Assembly: GCA_012798865.1 (NCBI GenBank)
Contig: JAAZMK010000013.1
Location: forward strand, 1-18,229
From: Clostridiaceae bacterium
GTDB taxonomy: Bacteria > Bacillota > Clostridia > Saccharofermentanales > DTU023
Direction: 5' to 3'
DNA: 18,229 nt
Below are positions 14,753 to 18,229 of the stretch, piece by piece. Both the position numbers and the translations under genes were made by a program. The notes beneath the pieces are model-generated. The model saw nothing but the letters and a program-made list of their open reading frames with translations. It made no database searches and had not been told where the DNA came from. Every line of letters begins with the position of its first letter. The stretch's first letter is position 1.

Positions 14753-15664
14753 ATGATGGACTACTTAGAAGGCTTTCTAATAGGATCAATATGGAGTGAC
14801 ACGGATTACCGAACGCGTCGACACTACCATGCGCATGTTTTTCTCGCCGCTTTGATGGGTGCCGCTTTCACGTTTTTTCTCTTTTTTCCGGACAAGATGT
14901 CAAAGTGGGTCGTCGTTCCGCAACCGCTCTCCCTTGTTTTCCTTATTTTTCTGATTTTGGCAACGCCAATTATTTCAAGTATTTATTATCGCGTGCCTTT
15001 TTACGTCAGACCCTTCCTTTTGCTTTTGTACATCATGAAATACGTGCTGCTCTTCTATACGCTCGTCCATTTTTTCTTTCCGCTTGTCACGGTTGATCGT
15101 GCGAATTTTTCCGATCTCTTGTTCGCGCGCATCGATGACCGCATGACTCGTTCGCTTGATCGATTCAGCGATTCCGGCAAAGTTCTTACGACGGTCGCCG
15201 GTGTGCTTATCGGAGCTTTTTGGATTATTGCCGAAGGTCTTCTCGTCGTACTTATTCTGATTGCCGTACCGCTTGCCGCCATTTGTCTTCTGAAAGGTAT
15301 ACGCTATGTCCTTGACATCGTCCTATACGAGCTGATCGATCGTTACGTTCTCAAGGACGGTCCGGCAAGGACTGATGAGGTCCCGTGGCTCGGAAGCGTT
15401 GTTGATGATGATGAAGAAGAGGGCTCGACCGGAAGCACACCGATCTTGTTTCCCGGATCGGGAGGGCGACAGAAAGAAACTGACGTTACTAAAAAGAGAC
15501 AAGATGTTGCATATGATGGCGGTATGATCAATAGGTTCCGCCTGATCCTGAAGAATAGACTTCGATCTTTCCGACGCGGACTACGTAACATATCTCTACG
15601 TGGGAAGAAGTGGAAAAATCGCGTCCCGGTCAAGAGAGGGGTAAGAACGAAAACGGAAGATTAA
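14753..15664 (+). CDS. Unknown polytopic membrane protein with acidic then basic tail
   Basis: 303 residues, family not recognised. Four to five hydrophobic stretches (about 28-45, 57-78, 85-113, 145-190) form a membrane domain. The remaining 100 residues are cytoplasmic in character: an acidic patch DDDEEE (218-223), a Gly/Ser linker, then a strongly basic end (RFRLILKNRLRSFRRG, RGKKWKNR, KRGVRTK; 261-300) that could touch nucleic acid, phospholipid head groups or acidic proteins. Starts at ATG 14753 or the adjacent 14756; a weak TAGGAT precedes it. The next gene, an HtrA-type protease, starts 65 bases after the stop, so the two probably share a transcript. Role in envelope maintenance is only a guess from context. 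Confidence 0.8.
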   Translation: MMDYLEGFLIGSIWSDTDYRTRRHYHAHVFLAALMGAAFTFFLFFPDKMSKWVVVPQPLSLVFLIFLILATPIISSIYYRVPFYVRPFLLLLYIMKYVLLFYTLVHFFFPLVTVDRANFSDLLFARIDDRMTRSLDRFSDSGKVLTTVAGVLIGAFWIIAEGLLVVLILIAVPLAAICLLKGIRYVLDIVLYELIDRYVLKDGPARTDEVPWLGSVVDDDEEEGSTGSTPILFPGSGGRQKETDVTKKRQDVAYDGGMINRFRLILKNRLRSFRRGLRNISLRGKKWKNRVPVKRGVRTKTED

Positions 15665-15692
15665 AAGATTGGAGGTTATCGCACTGTAATTC

Positions 15693-15709
15693 CTCGTTCG
15701 TAAAACGAG
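15693..15709 (+). promoter_or_regulatory. Small hairpin ahead of the HtrA start
   Basis: CTCGTT-CGTAA-AACGAG forms a 6-bp stem with a 5-base loop, 20 bases before the ATG at 15730. A GGAGG at 15671-15675 lies upstream of the stem with no start codon in frame at normal distance. The stem could bring GGAGG nearer the ATG or influence translation; no U-run, so not a terminator. Confidence 0.3.
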
Positions 15710-15729
15710 TTTGTGCGGCGAACATTCTC

Positions 15730-17082
15730 ATGAACAACGAATACAATCCAAATCGACACAATTCCGCAAATCAGAACGAGGAGGAGCATATCCGTTCAGA
15801 CCGACCTTCTACCAATGAGAGTCCGTACTACGCTCAAGGAGATCACTCGAACTACGGAGGGGCACCGCCACCTAAAAAGGGCACGAGCGGTGTCGCTCTC
15901 GGTGTCATTATCGTCGGGTTGGTGGCTGTTTTGCTGTTTTCCGCCATTGCGGGATTTCTCCTTTTTCTCTATAAAGGCTATGACAGGCTTAAAGAGCCCG
16001 CGGAGGTAACTGAAAGCTTACCGCCCGATAAGCCAATGCCCTCGAAGCCTCTTATAGATGATGAACCGTTACCATCCGGCAGTGAAGGAGTCGATCCGCA
16101 CTTCAATTTAGAGGATTTCGCGCGCCCTGCGCCGCAAGAGGGCAAAGAGATTCTCTCAATCCCCGAGATTGTCAAGAAAGCGAAACCTGCTGTCGTCGCG
16201 ATCTACACGAACATTGTGGTTGATCGCGGCGCATATTTCGGACTGATCGAGAGTACGGTTGCCGGGTCAGGTTTTATTATCACGGAGAACGGCTATGTCG
16301 TAACTAATGCACACGTTGTCGAAGATGCCCGAAGTGTTATCGTGTATTTAGAGGACGAGCGCACGTATGAGGCGACGGTCGTCGGCTCGGATGCCTATGC
16401 GGATATTGCCGTCTTGAAAGTTGATGCGGAGGGTCTTCCGACGGTACAGCTCGGCGATTCAGATAAATTACTCGTCGGCGAAATAGCGATCGCCATAGGA
16501 AACCCGACGGGGAATTTGAGAGGAACAGTAACGTCAGGCATCGTCTCAGCAGTTGATCGCGAAATGCAGGAATCTCCGATTCCCCTCATTCAGACGGATG
16601 CCGCTCTCAATTCCGGCAATTCGGGCGGCGCGCTGCTCAACGCATACGGCGAGGTGATCGGGATTAACCAATTGAAAATTGTGTATGCCGATTCGGGGAG
16701 AGATGAGCCGATCATCGGGATCAGCTTTGCTATCCCATCCAATGCTGCTAAACCCATTATCGAGAGTCTCATCCGTACCGGTAAGTATGAATGGCCAATG
16801 ATGGGCATCACTGTATCAACGGTGCAGGAGGAGCTTGCTGAACAACAAGATATGTATTATCCAGGCGTCGTGGTCGTCTCCGTCGAGAAAAACGGACCGG
16901 GTGACAAAGCCGGGTTGAAAGCGGGCGACGTGATTACAAAGATAGGCGATACAAGGGTGACGACGACGCGGGAGTTATCAAACGCTAAGAATGAATATAG
17001 GGTAGGCGAGACGGTCATTCTTGAAGTGTATCGAGCTAAACGCGTGATTGAACTTTCTATAACGTTCGGTTCGTCTCGGTAA
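15730..17082 (+). CDS. htrA: HtrA/DegP-type membrane-anchored serine protease
   Basis: 450 residues from ATG 15730. It degrades or refolds damaged exported proteins at the outer face of the membrane. A polar Asn-rich cytoplasmic N-terminus (1-48), one membrane helix (about 50-80), a Pro-rich linker, then a trypsin-like domain with catalytic His 195 (TNAHVV), Asp 225 (YADIAVLK) and Ser 298 (NSGNSGGAL), and one PDZ domain (about 355-450; GPGDKAGLKAGDVITKIGD). The triad is intact. Single TM and single PDZ are standard for Gram-positive HtrA. The frame is open back to 15610 but those codons overlap the previous gene and look non-coding. The ribosome site at the chosen ATG is weak. Confidence 0.94.
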   Translation: MNNEYNPNRHNSANQNEEEHIRSDRPSTNESPYYAQGDHSNYGGAPPPKKGTSGVALGVIIVGLVAVLLFSAIAGFLLFLYKGYDRLKEPAEVTESLPPDKPMPSKPLIDDEPLPSGSEGVDPHFNLEDFARPAPQEGKEILSIPEIVKKAKPAVVAIYTNIVVDRGAYFGLIESTVAGSGFIITENGYVVTNAHVVEDARSVIVYLEDERTYEATVVGSDAYADIAVLKVDAEGLPTVQLGDSDKLLVGEIAIAIGNPTGNLRGTVTSGIVSAVDREMQESPIPLIQTDAALNSGNSGGALLNAYGEVIGINQLKIVYADSGRDEPIIGISFAIPSNAAKPIIESLIRTGKYEWPMMGITVSTVQEELAEQQDMYYPGVVVVSVEKNGPGDKAGLKAGDVITKIGDTRVTTTRELSNAKNEYRVGETVILEVYRAKRVIELSITFGSSR

Positions 17083-17103
17083 TATCGACTGCAAGGAGTG
17101 TCA

Positions 17104-17967
17104 ATGCGAGGTCGCGGTTGGGCGCGTGACATTATTTCTCACTTTGTTATCGTATCTCTTTTAGGGGTAGGACTCTTTTTGTTGCACAAAAAAGCGATGA
17201 ATACGCCCGAGCTAAAGGATGAGAGCTGGATATCAACGGTCTTTACAATTGCAATCATCCTATTAGCTCTGATGGTCTTCGTTTTTATCGGACAGGTTTT
17301 CACGCGCGTGAGATTGGAGCGATTTCGCCCCGGGAACGCTGAAAGCCTAGCTCGTCTTGAGCGTATGCGTCGCTTTCATTTGCCTGAACGATACCGAAAA
17401 CTACAGGAAGCATGGCATGACGCGAGGCAGGATCTTTGTAGGTTTTATATCAATAAGGGGTGGATTCCCACCGAACGAAAGCCTTTTGACATCATTTTAC
17501 AGCGTCGTCGCAGGATCCCGTCTTTCGGGCGAGAGCCTTACGTTGATCGCCTGTTCGTTTTCTACCACCCCATGCTTAACGTGCTCATCGTCGATCAGAC
17601 GCTGAACCTGTGTGAACGCCTGATCAAGAGGAGCTACAAGACTGCGCCCGCCCCGAGAAACGCGATCGTGTTTCTGACCGATATGAGCAACTCGGAAGAA
17701 GTTACGTCGGCAGCTGCGGGTATCGTAAACTACCTCTGTCGACTTGAGAAGAAGACGAGTCTCTATCCGCTGTTAGTTGATTTCAACGGCGGGAGGTTAT
17801 ACTATCCGATCGATACGACGCTCGTTCGTAAACCTCACCGCATGTTTTACTTTAAAGCGCGCCTCGAACTGACGCGCTTCGTCCGTCTGCAGGTTCCGAA
17901 GGAAACTCGCCAAACGAGTCGTCCAAGGACAGAGCGTATGAACTATCGTTACCCGCCTAGGAAGTAA
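17104..17967 (+). CDS. Unknown membrane protein with two N-terminal helices
   Basis: 287 residues, no family recognised. Two hydrophobic helices (about 11-28 and 42-66) are followed by a basic soluble domain of over 200 residues (RVRLERFRPG, QRRRRIPSFG), with a core that looks like an alpha/beta fold (RLFVFYHPMLNVLIVDQ, RNAIVFLTDMSNSEE, LYPLLVDFNGGRLYYP). ATG 17104 was preferred over the GTG at 17098 because AAGGAG at 17093-17098 has normal spacing to it. Only 21 bases separate it from the HtrA stop, so it is co-transcribed with the protease. The last 19 bases overlap the convergent gene. Could be an adaptor or regulator of the protease; that is inference from position alone. Confidence 0.85.
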   Translation: MRGRGWARDIISHFVIVSLLGVGLFLLHKKAMNTPELKDESWISTVFTIAIILLALMVFVFIGQVFTRVRLERFRPGNAESLARLERMRRFHLPERYRKLQEAWHDARQDLCRFYINKGWIPTERKPFDIILQRRRRIPSFGREPYVDRLFVFYHPMLNVLIVDQTLNLCERLIKRSYKTAPAPRNAIVFLTDMSNSEEVTSAAAGIVNYLCRLEKKTSLYPLLVDFNGGRLYYPIDTTLVRKPHRMFYFKARLELTRFVRLQVPKETRQTSRPRTERMNYRYPPRK

Positions 17968-18229
17968 TCTGCTAAATTCGCATTCGGATCGTGTCTGCCG
18001 ACGAGCAATTCACCCTTTGAACAGCTGAGCAACGTCGTGACACCCGGACCGTGACCTGAAACGACGCAATTCGAATGTACGATCACGCCGAGTGTGCACG
18101 CGCCTTTTTTATACTGACGTCCGAACTTATTGTCACAATCATGTAGCAGGACGATATCGCCGAAGCGTAGTTTATCAAGACCATGTTCTTTCAGTGCGTC
18201 GAGGTCGCCGGTCATGATATCGTAGTCGC
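17949..18229 (-). CDS. DUF4438-like protein, C-terminal part (5' end cut by window edge)
   Basis: 93 residues visible, open to the right edge. The text DYDIMTGDLDALKEHGLDKL, RFGDIVLLHDCDNKFGR, KGACTLGVIVHSNCVVSGHG and PGVTTLL, then DPNANLADYF, matches my memory of the C-terminus of DUF4438 (TM1086-like) proteins, about 290 residues in full. Their function is not known to me; structures show a cytosolic fold. The full start lies outside the window. The TAA at 17949 lies inside the end of the preceding plus-strand gene. Confidence 0.75.
   Translation of the reverse strand, partial: DYDIMTGDLDALKEHGLDKLRFGDIVLLHDCDNKFGRQYKKGACTLGVIVHSNCVVSGHGPGVTTLLSCSKGELLVGRHDPNANLADYFLGG

Noticed and set aside
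15610..15729. GTG start for the HtrA-type protease at 15610
   Set aside because: It overlaps the preceding gene, and the 40 extra residues look non-coding; ATG 15730 gives a standard N-terminus.

Overview
The window looks like chromosomal DNA from a Gram-positive anaerobe of the Clostridia type (Bacillota). The evidence is the hprK-murB-rapZ-whiA cluster, ECF-type transporter genes, lipoprotein signals, good AGGAG ribosome sites, and a redox locus (CXXC membrane peptide, polyferredoxin, TlpA lipoprotein) that I associate with clostridia. I cannot name the species. I saw no tRNA, rRNA, CRISPR array, insertion sequence or phage gene.

Left part (1-5888, minus strand): a five-gene transport operon read right to left. 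Two half-size ABC proteins of exporter fold, with overlapping stop and start, are followed by an ECF-type S component, T component and a two-domain ATPase that runs off the left edge. A promoter with two copies of a GTTAG-N6-CTAAC palindrome lies ahead of it, so the operon is probably controlled by a dedicated repressor. No intact regulator gene is next to it, only short ORF fragments.

Middle (6147-9656, minus strand): an unrecognised membrane-anchored or lipidated protein; a decayed NTF2/SnoaL-like gene with three frameshifts; then an operon with a consensus promoter encoding a small CXXC membrane peptide, a NapH-like polyferredoxin and a GNAT acetyltransferase. Divergent to it on the plus strand is a TlpA-like thioredoxin lipoprotein. 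The three redox proteins probably form one electron path from cytoplasmic ferredoxin to thiols outside the membrane.

Right part (10500-17967, plus strand): hprK (HPr kinase/phosphorylase), murB (peptidoglycan precursor synthesis), rapZ and whiA, with 3-base to 4-base overlaps or short gaps. The usual yvcK gene between rapZ and whiA is missing. Features of note are a tandemly duplicated hprK start region, a three-half-site motif at the hprK promoter, and a nine-codon leader ORF overlapping the murB start. A second group follows: an unknown polytopic membrane protein with a basic tail, an HtrA/DegP-type membrane serine protease with one PDZ domain, and an unknown two-helix membrane protein. The right edge holds the C-terminal part of a DUF4438-like protein on the minus strand, overlapping tail to tail with the preceding gene.

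All family calls come from reading motifs by eye; no search was run.
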